From SIG440 sp045648205 (GTDB lineage: Bacteria; Bacillota; Clostridia; Monoglobales; Monoglobaceae), in contig JAZRNM010000002.1 in the NCBI GenBank assembly GCA_045648205.1, positions 3,792 through 67,791 of the forward strand: a stretch of 64,000 bases of DNA. Reading direction: 5' to 3'. Of the stretch, positions 1 through 9,159 are shown in pieces. Position 1 is the stretch's first letter, and every line of letters begins with the position of its first letter. Both the position numbers and the translations under genes were made by a program. The notes under the pieces were generated by a model. That model had not been told where the DNA came from. It saw only the letters and a program-made list of their open reading frames with translations, and did no database searches.

Positions 1-420
1 TCCTTCCGCCCCTGAGCCAATCACCAAAACTTTTTCCTCATCTGTTGATTGATTTGTGCTTCCATCCTCTGTCTTTTCAGATTCAAGCTGGTTTTTTTTG
101 TCTTTAGCCAGAACCTTCTCCTCACCCGATTCAAACACGATCATTGTCTCAACATTGCCTGCCCCTTTAATGGTTGACAGCATTTTGCCAAGCCTTTGCT
201 CAATCTCAGCTCTGTATTTGCCAACATTTTCGCAAGGCTCCATTTCTGTGGTCTTTTTCTGTGTTTCAGTCACATCTTGGCAACTGCCAAAAGTCAGTAT
301 GCATATTGCTCCAATTATAACAAAAATCAGTAACTTTTTCTTTTTATCGGGCATCATTTCACTGCCATCGGAGTTCATCTTCACTACCTTTGCTTTTTTT
401 CTGAAAAAATCAAAAAACAT
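1..420 (-). CDS. spoIIIAG: Stage III sporulation protein AG (partial, C-terminus cut by window edge)
   Basis: The reading frame opens with ATG at 420 behind an AAAGGAGC ribosome binding site and stays open to the left edge, giving 140 codons. The first about 28 residues are charged and cytosolic. A single membrane segment follows (around residues 30-45, LLIFVIIGAICILTFG), then an extracytoplasmic part with the GNVETMIVFESGEEKVL stretch typical of SpoIIIAG. In Bacillus subtilis this protein forms a large ring in the mother-cell side of the SpoIIIA-SpoIIQ channel. It is the seventh gene of the operon, 17 bases after spoIIIAF. The C-terminal ring-building domain lies outside the window, so completeness cannot be judged. 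Confidence 0.88.
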   Translation of the reverse strand, partial: MFFDFFRKKAKVVKMNSDGSEMMPDKKKKLLIFVIIGAICILTFGSCQDVTETQKKTTEMEPCENVGKYRAEIEQRLGKMLSTIKGAGNVETMIVFESGEEKVLAKDKKNQLESEKTEDGSTNQSTDEEKVLVIGSGAEG

Positions 421-437
421 TTTTTTGCTCCTTTGAA

Positions 438-932
438 CTATTTTCTTTCAATATCAATATCCTGCTCTTTTATTTCAAACTTTTCCATCAAAATTTTATT
501 TAATTTTTCTGCTGATATCTGTGTCTCTTTGTCTATCCTAAGATTTAATTGCGTAATATTCCCGAAAGTCATTTCGTCCACTTCTTCCACTTCGATTTTA
601 GCGGTAGCTTTAAGACCGAATTCAGAATAGACTTCATTTTCGATAGACTCTTCAAGCTTATCCCTATAAATTCTGAAAATTGTCTCTTGCTGTTTCCCAT
701 CAAAATTGTTTTTGAGTTCCACTGCTTGTGCGCGGGTCTCCTGAGGAATTGCAACAGCAAACACCTCAGGAACTATATTTACCGCCGGTTTTACAACTGT
801 GAAAACCAGCACAAATCCAACCACCATTTTCACATATTTCTTTATTTCTCCCTCCGGCATAATCATATCGCAAGCCACACCAAGAACAATAATTCCCGAC
901 ACCTGCATGATCCAAGTTCTAATCAATTCCAT
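438..932 (-). CDS. spoIIIAF: Stage III sporulation protein AF
   Basis: Product of 164 residues with two N-terminal membrane segments (about residues 6-25 and 32-52) and a soluble C-terminal domain. This is the SpoIIIAF layout, in which the soluble part resembles ring-building domains of secretion systems. It is a component of the mother-cell to forespore channel complex. A GTG at 947 overlapping the spoIIIAE stop would add five residues. I chose the ATG at 932 because GGTGG lies at a usable distance before it, but either is possible. It sits between spoIIIAE and spoIIIAG in the canonical order, which supports the identity more than the weakly conserved sequence does. Confidence 0.88.
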   Translation of the reverse strand: MELIRTWIMQVSGIIVLGVACDMIMPEGEIKKYVKMVVGFVLVFTVVKPAVNIVPEVFAVAIPQETRAQAVELKNNFDGKQQETIFRIYRDKLEESIENEVYSEFGLKATAKIEVEEVDEMTFGNITQLNLRIDKETQISAEKLNKILMEKFEIKEQDIDIERK

Positions 933-943
933 ATACACCACCG

Positions 944-2110
944 TCACTTTCCCAGCATTGCCGCAGAATTTCCCACATTGATAATAATTGTCAGCATTAT
1001 AATAAACATAACAGCAAAGACAATCATCATTCCAAAAATTCCTGATATAGAATCAGCAAGCTCCGATACGCATTTAACTATTCTCTTATCACTTATCGGC
1101 TGAAGAACTGCAGCACACAGTCTGAACATCATAAGGCACGTTGCAACCTTCACAACAGGCACTGCCACTATGAGAATTACCACAATTATTCCTGCAACAC
1201 CCACAGAATTCTTTATTATCACACCGCAATTCATCACTGTTTCCACTGTTTCAGAAAGAGCTCCACCAACAAGCGGAATCAGGTTTGTGGTTGCAAATTT
1301 TGTGACCTTCACCGTAAGGCCGTCAGCACTTCCCGAAACCAGCCCCTGAAGGCCCATAACACCCACAAAAAGTGTCATTACTATTCCTATCCCCCATTTT
1401 GAAGCTTTGTTGAGAAACTGAACCAACTTTTCGGCATTCAGTTTTTCGGTCATATTATTCACGAGGCTCAAAGCCGCCGACATAACGATTATCGGAACAA
1501 ACAGGTTCTCAAGCAGCCACTGGGAAAGCTCTATCACACCCATGACAATAATCTCAAAAGTGGTTGCAGAAGCAATAGCTCCGCTTGATGCAAGAGTTAC
1601 AAGAGCAACGGGTGCCATTGTCCTCATAAAAATCGATAAATTTGATATGACCGTCTTTCCGCAATCTACAACGTCAATAAATGTTGCAGCAGCCATTCCA
1701 GTTATAACCAAATAACAAACAAAAAATGCCGCATTTGAGGAACCCTGACCTTTGAGGTTGTTTTGCATACTGGTTATGTAAGTACAAAGAATTCCTATGG
1801 CAAAAATAAATGTCAGAATTTTCAAGGTTGCTTTTATTTCCCCTGCAAAAAGCTCAATGCCTTTGTTCATAATCCTTTGGATTGAGAAAACATTTTCACC
1901 TTTTGCTATTCCCGAAAGCAGTTCCTGCACATTGAACCCGGGTATCAATCTTTCAAAGTCTGTATCCTCAAGACTTTTTGTTCCTTCCTCTATTTCATCA
2001 CCAAACATTTGTGCATAATCATCTATTATTTCCATGTTGTCACTTGCAAATATCGTAATCGACTCTGTCAAAATTATTAAGAAAAAAAATATTACAAATA
2101 ATTTTTTCAT
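944..2110 (-). CDS. spoIIIAE: Stage III sporulation protein AE
   Basis: Product of 388 residues starting with a hydrophobic signal-like segment (MKKLFVIFFFLIILTES), followed by a short acidic region and then six to eight membrane-spanning segments over the C-terminal three quarters. Length and topology match SpoIIIAE, the polytopic and best conserved membrane protein of the SpoIIIA channel, needed for late forespore gene expression in spore formers. It is 15 bases after spoIIIAD and touches spoIIIAF, so translation is probably coupled. Nothing looks broken. Confidence 0.95.
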   Translation of the reverse strand: MKKLFVIFFFLIILTESITIFASDNMEIIDDYAQMFGDEIEEGTKSLEDTDFERLIPGFNVQELLSGIAKGENVFSIQRIMNKGIELFAGEIKATLKILTFIFAIGILCTYITSMQNNLKGQGSSNAAFFVCYLVITGMAAATFIDVVDCGKTVISNLSIFMRTMAPVALVTLASSGAIASATTFEIIVMGVIELSQWLLENLFVPIIVMSAALSLVNNMTEKLNAEKLVQFLNKASKWGIGIVMTLFVGVMGLQGLVSGSADGLTVKVTKFATTNLIPLVGGALSETVETVMNCGVIIKNSVGVAGIIVVILIVAVPVVKVATCLMMFRLCAAVLQPISDKRIVKCVSELADSISGIFGMMIVFAVMFIIMLTIIINVGNSAAMLGK

Positions 2111-2125
2111 AGGTATATCCTCTTT

Positions 2126-2518
2126 TTATCCCAATCTGATAATTGAATTCACCACATCAAGAAAACTGTATAAAATCGGCATTGAAAGTGTCACAATCAT
2201 GACCTTCCCGCCAAATTCAATTTTTGAAGCTATTGCATTTTCCCCTGCATCACGGCAAAGCTCCGCACCAAACTGAGTTATATATGCAATGCCTATCACC
2301 TTGAGAACAATAGTTATGTATTTGATTTCAAGGCCTATCTGCTTTGAAATATTTTGAAACATTTCAAAAACTGCCCTCAGATATGGCAATGCCATAAAAA
2401 AAATAACAACCGATGCAACCAAAGAAATTTGAATTGCAATTTCCGCTCTCCAGTTTTTCAAGAACACAGCCAGCACCATAGCAGCAATTCCCAATCCAAC
2501 AATTTTGAAGATATCCAT
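2126..2518 (-). CDS. spoIIIAD: Stage III sporulation protein AD
   Basis: Product of 130 residues with four hydrophobic segments and little else, the usual form of SpoIIIAD. The N-terminus (MDIFKIVGLGIAAMVLAVFLK) resembles that of its neighbour SpoIIIAC, and the two families are related. It is a membrane subunit of the SpoIIIA transport complex in the forespore outer membrane. It begins 8 bases after the spoIIIAC stop and ends 15 bases before spoIIIAE, within a single transcription unit. Confidence 0.95.
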   Translation of the reverse strand: MDIFKIVGLGIAAMVLAVFLKNWRAEIAIQISLVASVVIFFMALPYLRAVFEMFQNISKQIGLEIKYITIVLKVIGIAYITQFGAELCRDAGENAIASKIEFGGKVMIVTLSMPILYSFLDVVNSIIRLG

Positions 2519-2526
2519 TTTGTCAC

Positions 2527-2724
2527 CTACAAATCAAAAACCGTCTTAATGGTTTCAAACAGCTGACTTATCTGATCAATAACCATAAACAAGACCACAA
2601 CCAGTCCGGCAAGAGTAGTCATCATAGCCTGGTCCTCCCTGCCACTTCTCACAAGAAGTTGATTCAGCACCGCAACAAGAATACCTATTGCTGCAACTTT
2701 GAATATCAAATCAACACCGTCCAC
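2527..2724 (-). CDS. spoIIIAC: Stage III sporulation protein AC
   Basis: Product of 65 residues with two membrane segments separated by a short charged loop (RSGRED), the size and shape of SpoIIIAC. The start is a GTG behind a strong GAGGAGG site, five bases upstream. It is the smallest membrane subunit of the SpoIIIA complex and lies in the standard position between AB and AD. Confidence 0.95.
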   Translation of the reverse strand: MDGVDLIFKVAAIGILVAVLNQLLVRSGREDQAMMTTLAGLVVVLFMVIDQISQLFETIKTVFDL

Positions 2725-2746
2725 AAAAATACCTCCTCATTTGTAA

Positions 2747-3268
2747 TCAAATCAAAACTATTACAATGAATATTCCCGCCAAAAGCCCCAATCCTCTGCA
2801 CATCTTAGAGTTTCTTTTGGCAACCTCACGGGCTTCTTCACCTGCAACGCCTAGCCTTGCCAGGGTTAACTTTATGTTGTTTTTTTCATTGACTCTGTCC
2901 CCCGAACCCAGGTTTTTCGAAAACTCTATAAGAATTCTTTTGTCATCCTCACTCAAAAACAATTCTTCTTTGAACCTGCTGAAAGCCCTTTCCCAAAGCT
3001 TTCGCATATTGATGCATCTGTCTAATTCAATACTCTCCCTGACATATGAAAAAACATCTTTTACCCCTTTTTCGCAGTTTTTTTCAATTTTTTTAAGGGA
3101 TTCAGCCAAAGGTATATTTAAAAAATCTATATCAAATTCAAGCTGAACCAGTGCATTCTCAAACTCTGCAAGCTGCATTACCCTTTTTTTATATGATGCA
3201 GCAAACAAAAGTCCAAGATAAGCACAGCCCAGCAAAACAGCCCCACTTGCAGAAATACGGAGTATCAC
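2747..3268 (-). CDS. spoIIIAB: Stage III sporulation protein AB
   Basis: Product of 173 residues with one membrane segment at each end (about 8-25 and 155-172) and a helical soluble middle. This arrangement resembles type II secretion GspF-like proteins, to which SpoIIIAB is known to be related. It is thought to anchor the SpoIIIAA ATPase to the membrane. The start codon overlaps the spoIIIAA stop by four bases, consistent with coupled translation of the two interacting partners. Confidence 0.94.
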   Translation of the reverse strand: MILRISASGAVLLGCAYLGLLFAASYKKRVMQLAEFENALVQLEFDIDFLNIPLAESLKKIEKNCEKGVKDVFSYVRESIELDRCINMRKLWERAFSRFKEELFLSEDDKRILIEFSKNLGSGDRVNEKNNIKLTLARLGVAGEEAREVAKRNSKMCRGLGLLAGIFIVIVLI

Positions 3269-4197
3269 TTTCCTGTCCTCACAACCTGCCCGAGAACTCT
3301 GGTGTTCATCCCTGAGCCTTCCTTTTGCAGTACAATTATCTGTTCAAAACCTATCCTTTCAAAAAGCATTGAAAGATTTTCTCTTTGCATAACCTCCTCA
3401 GCTGAGTTTCCGTGAGTGCTCGCAATCACCGAAACACCCGTTCCAAATGCTTTGATTATTGCTTCTGCATCAGCTTTTGTCGCAATCTCATCCGTCACAA
3501 TAATCTGCGGTGACATTGTCCTGAGCATCATTGTAATTGCCTCACCCTTTGGTGCATTTTCAATCACATCGGTCTGAAACCCCACATCGTTTTGAGGAAC
3601 ACCCTTGAAAAGTGCCGCAAGCTCACCCCGGTCATCCACAAGTGAAACCTTTAAACCCCTGTTTGAAAGTTGTCTTGCAATATCCCTGAGAACCGTTGTC
3701 TTTCCACCCATAGGCGGTGAAACTATGAGCGTGTTCAGCACTCTGTCCTCTTTTGCAATATGGTCAATTATGTAATTTCCCGCCCCGACAACTTCTCTTG
3801 CAATGCGTATGTTGATGGAGCTTATTTCGCGAAAGTTTTCAATTTTTTTGCCATCAGTTACAGCTCTTCCCGAAAACCCTACACGGTGTCCGCCTTTTAT
3901 TGTGATAAAGCCCTGCCTTATGTCCTCCATAAATGCATAAACCGAATTTTCACAGATAGCCTGAAAGACTAGTTTGAGGTCTGTTTCGCTGACAATATAG
4001 GCACCTCCAAGTGCAGGTGAAATGCTTCCGTCACGACCTACTGCAAAATTTCCATTTGACGTGCCTATGATAAGTGGCATATTGCATCTGATACGAATTT
4101 CCAGCAAATTATCGCCTATGAAATCCAGGGCATTCTCAAGCGTTGTCTTAAGTTGAGTCGGCAAGTAATTCAAAACCTCATTATATCTGGTGTTCAT
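3265..4197 (-). CDS. spoIIIAA: Stage III sporulation protein AA, secretion-type ATPase
   Basis: Product of 310 residues, the usual length. A P-loop (VSPPMGGKTTVLRDIAR) lies at about residues 158-174 and a Walker B-like IIVTDEIA at about 232. This is the cytosolic ATPase proposed to energise the SpoIIIA channel during engulfment. The start is ATG at 4197 with AAGGAG 8 bases upstream. It is the first gene of the seven-gene operon and has a sigma-E-like promoter about 40 bases upstream, matching its known mother-cell regulation. Confidence 0.96.
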   Translation of the reverse strand: MNTRYNEVLNYLPTQLKTTLENALDFIGDNLLEIRIRCNMPLIIGTSNGNFAVGRDGSISPALGGAYIVSETDLKLVFQAICENSVYAFMEDIRQGFITIKGGHRVGFSGRAVTDGKKIENFREISSINIRIAREVVGAGNYIIDHIAKEDRVLNTLIVSPPMGGKTTVLRDIARQLSNRGLKVSLVDDRGELAALFKGVPQNDVGFQTDVIENAPKGEAITMMLRTMSPQIIVTDEIATKADAEAIIKAFGTGVSVIASTHGNSAEEVMQRENLSMLFERIGFEQIIVLQKEGSGMNTRVLGQVVRTGK

Positions 4198-4230
4198 CCT
4201 TTTTTCTCCTTATTAAAAAGATTTACTTTA

Positions 4231-4258
4231 TCTATATGAGGTGTTGTCCAGTTATAGA
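4231..4258 (-). promoter_or_regulatory. Candidate sigma-E promoter of the spoIIIA operon
   Basis: Read on the minus strand, a -35-like TCTATAA (4252-4258) is separated by 13 bases from a -10-like CATATAGA (4231-4238). This resembles the sigma-E pattern (ATA-containing -35, CATA-start -10) and lies just upstream of spoIIIAA, a known sigma-E target in Bacillus. No good sigma-A hexamers are visible here. The call rests on motif similarity only. Confidence 0.5.
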
Positions 4259-4264
4259 ACACAA

Positions 4265-4296
4265 AAAAAGAACGATTCCTCAGAATCGTTCTTTTT
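4265..4296 (-). terminator. Rho-independent terminator after the carbohydrate cluster
   Basis: A perfect hairpin, with arms AAAGAACGATTC and GAATCGTTCTTT and a four-base loop, is followed on the minus strand by a run of T. It sits 8 bases past the stop of the GH78 gene and separates that cluster from the spoIIIA promoter. Because both sides carry A/T runs it could also work on the plus strand. Confidence 0.9.
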
Positions 4297-4303
4297 GCTT
4301 GTT

Positions 4304-6487
4304 TTATTTTTCAATAAATTCATGATGTCCGCAGGGTAAGGTCTTTCCTTTGTATGTCACTGTCATATTTTCAGGAACATCCACCATAACTCTAATGCCC
4401 GTTTCAGCACGTTCCCACGCCACACAAACCTTACCGCTTACAGTATCAATATGTCCCTTTGCATAGCTAAGTGTGTCAAAGAAGTTGGGAGCAATTTCAA
4501 CCTTTTTTAAGCCCACAGAGTCTTCCGCTTGCTTTATGCCAAGAATATGTTTTGTCATCCAGGTCATCACATCTGAATACATATGATGATTTTTAGAATC
4601 CGAGCACTTCCAATGCTCAAACATAGTGGTCATTCCATGTTCAAGCCAGCTTCTGTATGTGAGGGGACCAACAGCCGTGATAATTCTGAATGCATAATCC
4701 GAAAGTCCGCATTTGCTCAGCGCATGATACAAAAATCTCATTCCAAGCATTCCGCAATCATGGTGAAATCCTGCCTTTTCGATCATTTCCTTCAGTTGCT
4801 TTTTGAGAGGCGCTATATCATCATATATATCAAAGAAAATCAACATAGCAACTGCTGTCTGCCTGTCAATAGAACATCTTCCGTCTGCTGTAAGGTATTT
4901 GCGTTTTGCGTCACAGATTTCCCTTTCAAGTGTCTTTTCTGTTTCAGAAGTATCCATTCCCAAAAGTTCTTCTGTCAGCTTTTTGATGCGCAAAAACTTA
5001 ATAATTAATATTTTATTGGGGAATACGGCATCCATCTTTGTGTCCGGATTTGGTGCTGCCCAATCTCCCAATCCATAAGAAATATCACCGTTTTCGTCCA
5101 TCATATTAAAGAAATTTTCCAATGAACGAATAAAGTATGGATAAGCCGCCTTTAACATACTATCATCACCGGTGTGCAGGTATATGCGATAAGGGATTTC
5201 AAACAACGCACCCTCTCCAACAGGGCCATTATAATCAACACCATCTTCCGATTCATATATCCAATCGGGTGTCGGAGCAAGAGCAGGAAGTCTTCCGTCT
5301 TCCCGCATGGAATCAAATATGTCCTGCATCCACTTGACGAAAAACTTTTTCGAATCAAGATTTGTCAGAATCTGGTCAGCAGATGCCTGTGCATCATTAA
5401 ACCAACCATGCTTCTCACGGGTAGGACAATCGGTCAAATGATAGTGCATATTCGACCAAGTCGCTTTTATTCCCGCATCAAACAACGCATTGAGGAGATG
5501 ATCTGAACACTCAAAGTGTGAGGTAGTTTTCACATCCTGATGAACGAAAGCTGCGGTTACATTGTCAAGTGACGGATTCTTAAGACCTGTCACCTCAACA
5601 TATCTGAATCCAAAGTATGCGAACATAGGAGTATATACAAAATCTTTGCCGCAACAAATAAATTCACTTTCCTGAAATGGGCTTTCCGGATAGAAAAACG
5701 GGTTATTCATATCGTTGTAGTTAAGTGTCAAATCGTCGTTGATTTCTTCAACATGACGCAGAATAATTTTGTCTCCTGCCGCCTGATTTGTACGAAGTTT
5801 CACATAACCCGACATATTCTGTCCGAAGTCGAAAATAACCTTGTCATCCGATACCTTGAACATTTTCTTTGGTGCATATAAGGCACATTCTCTGATTGGC
5901 TCACATTCGCACTTGCGGAAAACACCCTTGGGAGGAGTTGTGTCAAGCTGAACAAAATCCCAATCTGTTTCGTCGCAGTCAAGTCTGTTCCATTTTTCAT
6001 CATAGAGTCTGGAGTCATAATGCTCGCCAACTCTCAGCTCATTATATGTGAATGGTGAATTTATATTATATTTCCAGCTGGAGTCAGTGTTTACTTCCAC
6101 CTTTCCATTGATTGAAAGCTCCAGAATTACCTTGGGCATATCTCGCCATTCTGCCTTATTCTGGTACCAATGAGTGTTTATATTCTCATTGTACCATCCA
6201 TTTCCACAGATAACAGAAACAACATTTTCACCCTCACGAAGAAATTCTGTAACATCATAAGTGAGATACCAAAGGGTTTTTCTGTAATCACTATATGGTG
6301 CCGCGAGCAAATCCTCAGTAATTTTTCTGCCGTTGATATACACATAACCAAAACCCAACGCACAGACAGAAAGCTCGGCTTTTTCTATTTTCCCATTATA
6401 TGTAAAGGTCTTTCTGAACATTGGCGCCAAAGAATCTTCCCTGACAAAAGGAATGTTGGGTTTGATAAACGAAGCTGTGTTAAACAT
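4304..6487 (-). CDS. Alpha-L-rhamnosidase-like glycoside hydrolase (GH78 family)
   Basis: Product of 727 residues. The first about 150 form the beta-sandwich typical of bacterial rhamnosidases (ALGFGYVYINGRKI, then ENVVSVICGNGWY). The (alpha/alpha)6 barrel follows, with the hallmark DCPTREKHGWFNDAQ near residue 355, where the family's acidic catalytic residues cluster. It hydrolyses terminal alpha-L-rhamnose from plant polysaccharide or glycoside substrates. There is no signal peptide, so it probably acts in the cytosol on imported oligosaccharides. I chose ATG 6487, behind GGAAGGAG and 25 bases past the preceding gene. An upstream ATG would overlap that gene and lacks a ribosome site. It is the last gene of its operon. 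The exact substrate is not known. Confidence 0.88.
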   Translation of the reverse strand: MFNTASFIKPNIPFVREDSLAPMFRKTFTYNGKIEKAELSVCALGFGYVYINGRKITEDLLAAPYSDYRKTLWYLTYDVTEFLREGENVVSVICGNGWYNENINTHWYQNKAEWRDMPKVILELSINGKVEVNTDSSWKYNINSPFTYNELRVGEHYDSRLYDEKWNRLDCDETDWDFVQLDTTPPKGVFRKCECEPIRECALYAPKKMFKVSDDKVIFDFGQNMSGYVKLRTNQAAGDKIILRHVEEINDDLTLNYNDMNNPFFYPESPFQESEFICCGKDFVYTPMFAYFGFRYVEVTGLKNPSLDNVTAAFVHQDVKTTSHFECSDHLLNALFDAGIKATWSNMHYHLTDCPTREKHGWFNDAQASADQILTNLDSKKFFVKWMQDIFDSMREDGRLPALAPTPDWIYESEDGVDYNGPVGEGALFEIPYRIYLHTGDDSMLKAAYPYFIRSLENFFNMMDENGDISYGLGDWAAPNPDTKMDAVFPNKILIIKFLRIKKLTEELLGMDTSETEKTLEREICDAKRKYLTADGRCSIDRQTAVAMLIFFDIYDDIAPLKKQLKEMIEKAGFHHDCGMLGMRFLYHALSKCGLSDYAFRIITAVGPLTYRSWLEHGMTTMFEHWKCSDSKNHHMYSDVMTWMTKHILGIKQAEDSVGLKKVEIAPNFFDTLSYAKGHIDTVSGKVCVAWERAETGIRVMVDVPENMTVTYKGKTLPCGHHEFIEK

Positions 6488-6512
6488 AATAGCTTTCTCC
6501 TTCCAATAAATT

Positions 6513-7739
6513 CTATTTCTCCACAAAGGATGTAGTTGAAATCAATCGATTATGATTGTTTTTTCCTTTCAGCATTCCTGAAACTTCAAAATAATATCCG
6601 AATGCATCATCAGGAATTTCTGCTGAAACCACGTCTTCCTCTATTGTTGCAGGTTTAACATGGATTGTGTTTGCCAACACATTTCCTCTCACATAATGTA
6701 TTGGCTCTGTTATATATATAAGACAAGCCTCCATATGTTGGAAGTCATCTGGTATGTCAACTTTAAACTGAACCATTTTGCCAAAGCCTTGTGGTTCTTC
6801 TTCTGGAGCAATCAAAGGCAGTTTGCCTGCCAACACGGAATCCGCAAAGCGATAAACCTCTTCACTCTTCCATGCCCATTCGTGAGCGTGTCTCAGGTCA
6901 AACTGAATCGACAGTGCTGCTCCATGTTTCTTTGTCGCAAGATAAGATTTGCTGTTTGATTTAAAACAAAAGGCATGGTCCTTCACTCCACACATCCAAA
7001 AAATCGGGAATGGAACCTCTCCAATCTTTTTTGTTGCGCACCATTGTTCCTTGAAATCGTCACCTTTGAAAAGATTGCCAAATGACATACTCTCAGGGGC
7101 TTCTTCCAAAAATGCACAACCATAAACGGGAATTGCAAATGCGTAACGTTTGTCATAGGTAATCGCAAGTGAAGTTATGACACCGCCCCACGAAACCCCC
7201 GTTATTCCAATTTTTTCATTATCAACACGATCATCGTTTAAAAGAATATTGTGAGCCAGAATTGTGTCCGAAATGGCATGATGCATCCATTGTTCTTCCT
7301 GTGGCAAATCGCAGGTTTTGAGTTGATCATTGTCGGGCCCGCCAACAAAACCATCTTCCAGGAGTTCACCATAAAGTTCCCTTGTATATTTTTCAAAGTC
7401 CCCAGGTTCACTTCCTGCCAGACCTTTGCAATCCTCTGCCGGGAAAAACCCTGTGGTATCCATTGCAATTGCAGCATAACCACGCTCATTCCAGATTTTA
7501 ACCCAATGTGCATAGGCATGTCCGCCACCGCCATGAACCAAAACCATTGCCGGAACTTTTTCATTTTCCTTCATTTCAGGAAAACCAATATATCCAAAAA
7601 CTTTTGTTTTTTTGCCTTTGTAATGAGCACCCTCAAAACAAATCGCCTTTACCCCTTGCCAGCCGGTCTCTTCTTTGGGGTCAAATGTGGGAATATGTTT
7701 CACTTTTGGCACAATGTCCAAATACTTTTTGATGCTCAT
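6513..7739 (-). CDS. Alpha/beta hydrolase, acetyl-xylan-esterase or dienelactone-hydrolase type
   Basis: Product of 408 residues. It shows an oxyanion-side VLVHGGGGHAYAHW near residue 68, a nucleophile elbow GVSWGG near residue 180, an acid candidate in CGVKDHAF and a catalytic histidine candidate in RHAHEW near residue 285. This order fits a Ser-Asp-His hydrolase of the large polysaccharide-deacetylase or peptidase-like group. No signal peptide is present. Set between a fucosidase and a rhamnosidase, it probably removes acyl groups from oligosaccharides, but that is inferred from neighbours. It is 15 bases downstream of the fucosidase gene. Confidence 0.82.
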   Translation of the reverse strand: MSIKKYLDIVPKVKHIPTFDPKEETGWQGVKAICFEGAHYKGKKTKVFGYIGFPEMKENEKVPAMVLVHGGGGHAYAHWVKIWNERGYAAIAMDTTGFFPAEDCKGLAGSEPGDFEKYTRELYGELLEDGFVGGPDNDQLKTCDLPQEEQWMHHAISDTILAHNILLNDDRVDNEKIGITGVSWGGVITSLAITYDKRYAFAIPVYGCAFLEEAPESMSFGNLFKGDDFKEQWCATKKIGEVPFPIFWMCGVKDHAFCFKSNSKSYLATKKHGAALSIQFDLRHAHEWAWKSEEVYRFADSVLAGKLPLIAPEEEPQGFGKMVQFKVDIPDDFQHMEACLIYITEPIHYVRGNVLANTIHVKPATIEEDVVSAEIPDDAFGYYFEVSGMLKGKNNHNRLISTTSFVEK

Positions 7740-7754
7740 AAAAACTCTCCTTTT

Positions 7755-9083
7755 TTAGTCCTTCAAAAAAACTTCTATGACAGGAACCACAGTATTCGGC
7801 TTAACATCAGGGGTTCTGAATGCAACGGCATTTGCACCCAAAGAAACATTCGGACCCAAGTCGTCAATTGTTGTTTCCACCATAACTTCACTGCCATCGT
7901 GCAAAAATTGCGCATATTCAATTTTTCCTGCCATATTTTCCATACACAAAAAGTTAACAGGATATTCAAGAATATGTATGTATAGTCGTTTTCCATCCTG
8001 ACTCTGCGTCAGGCAGCAACCATTCGGCGCCTTGAATTCAGGAGCCGCCATAGTGCAACCATATATTGAACGGTTGTGATATTTCATCCAATCAGCATAG
8101 ACCTTGAGTGCTGCTTCAGCTCGGCTGTCAATATATCCTCTGCCGCAAGGTCCGATGTTCATAATCATATTTCCGCCAAGTGCCACATGTCTGATTAAGA
8201 GATTTATCAATATATCCGGTGTTTTCCAAGTCATTTCATCACGGTAATATCCCCATGAACCTGAAAATGTGTGACAGCCCTCCCAGGGAACAAGCTCTCC
8301 GGTTTCAGGATGGGTGGGCCAACTTATGGGCATATATTGCTCAGGGGTCCACAAATCCTGTTCAATCTGTGTTCTGTTGTTTATGATAATATTGGGCTGA
8401 ATTGACCTGATTGTTTCAATCAGCTTTTCAGCTTCCCAATCTTCCCTGCCTTTGCCCCTCAAAAATGGATTTTCGGGAGGAATCAGTGCATCCCACTGAG
8501 GGTCATTATATGAGTCATCTAAGAACAAAACATCAATTTTGCCATAATTCTGCAAAAGCTCGGTCAGCTGATTTCTCATATATTCGCAATACTTCTTTTG
8601 ATCTCTTTTTTTGTTTTCCTCAAAAACATTTGCATCTTTTCTTCTTGGATGGAAAATGTCAATTGTAAAATCAGGATGATGCCAATCAATCAATGAGTAA
8701 TAAAGACCAATACGGATTCCCTCTGCACGGAAAGCATCAACATATTCACGCACGATGTCCCTTCCGCAAGGTGTGTTGGTCGATTTGTAATCTGTATATT
8801 TCGAATCAAACAAACAAAAACCCTCGTGATGCTTGGTTGTCAAAACAGCATATTTCATTCCAGCAGCCTTAGCCTGCTTTGCCCAACCCCTGATATCCAA
8901 AAGATCAGGGTCGAAATGTTCAAAATATTTCTGATACTTTTCTTCCGGTATACACTCTCTGTATTTAACCCATTCATGTCTTCCGGCAACAGAATACAAT
9001 CCAAAATGAATGAACATTCCAAATCTGTCATTCATAAACCAACTTGTATCGCCAGGTGTTTTTCTTATGTTATAATTACTCAT
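7755..9083 (-). CDS. Alpha-L-fucosidase (GH29 family)
   Basis: Product of 442 residues that begins directly with the GH29 barrel: FGMFIHFGLYSV near residue 20, KYAVLTTKHHEGFCLFD near residue 75, and GLYYSLIDWHHPDF near residue 125. The strand expected to carry the nucleophile reads DVLFLDDSYND, a variant of the usual WFDG form. It lacks a signal peptide. The frame is open to 9389, but that stretch is antisense-frame noise over the isomerase gene. I chose the ATG at 9083 because AAAGGATG lies upstream and homology begins here. It releases L-fucose from glycans; linkage specificity cannot be read from the sequence. Confidence 0.9.
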   Translation of the reverse strand: MSNYNIRKTPGDTSWFMNDRFGMFIHFGLYSVAGRHEWVKYRECIPEEKYQKYFEHFDPDLLDIRGWAKQAKAAGMKYAVLTTKHHEGFCLFDSKYTDYKSTNTPCGRDIVREYVDAFRAEGIRIGLYYSLIDWHHPDFTIDIFHPRRKDANVFEENKKRDQKKYCEYMRNQLTELLQNYGKIDVLFLDDSYNDPQWDALIPPENPFLRGKGREDWEAEKLIETIRSIQPNIIINNRTQIEQDLWTPEQYMPISWPTHPETGELVPWEGCHTFSGSWGYYRDEMTWKTPDILINLLIRHVALGGNMIMNIGPCGRGYIDSRAEAALKVYADWMKYHNRSIYGCTMAAPEFKAPNGCCLTQSQDGKRLYIHILEYPVNFLCMENMAGKIEYAQFLHDGSEVMVETTIDDLGPNVSLGANAVAFRTPDVKPNTVVPVIEVFLKD

Positions 9084-9111
9084 ATTATATTCATCCTTTA
9101 TTCTAAAAGAG

Positions 9112-9131
9112 AGGCAACAAAATTGTTGCCT
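9112..9131. other. Intercistronic hairpin between isomerase and fucosidase genes
   Basis: A perfect inverted repeat, AGGCAACAA and TTGTTGCCT around two bases, lies in the 76-base gap. On the minus strand it is followed by CTCTTTTAG, which is too weak for a confident terminator. It may trim read-through or protect the 3' end of the upstream message. Confidence 0.55.
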
Positions 9132-9159
9132 TTCTTTTATATTAATAACATTAAAAATT

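Noticed and set aside
549..1103. Plus-strand open frame of 184 codons opposite spoIIIAE/AF
   Set aside because: His/Ser/Ile-rich composition typical of an antisense shadow. The opposite frames are recognisable sporulation genes.
7251..7985. Long plus-strand open frame of 244 codons
   Set aside because: It is antisense to the alpha/beta hydrolase and fucosidase genes, Cys/Phe-rich with no domain, and has no ribosome site.
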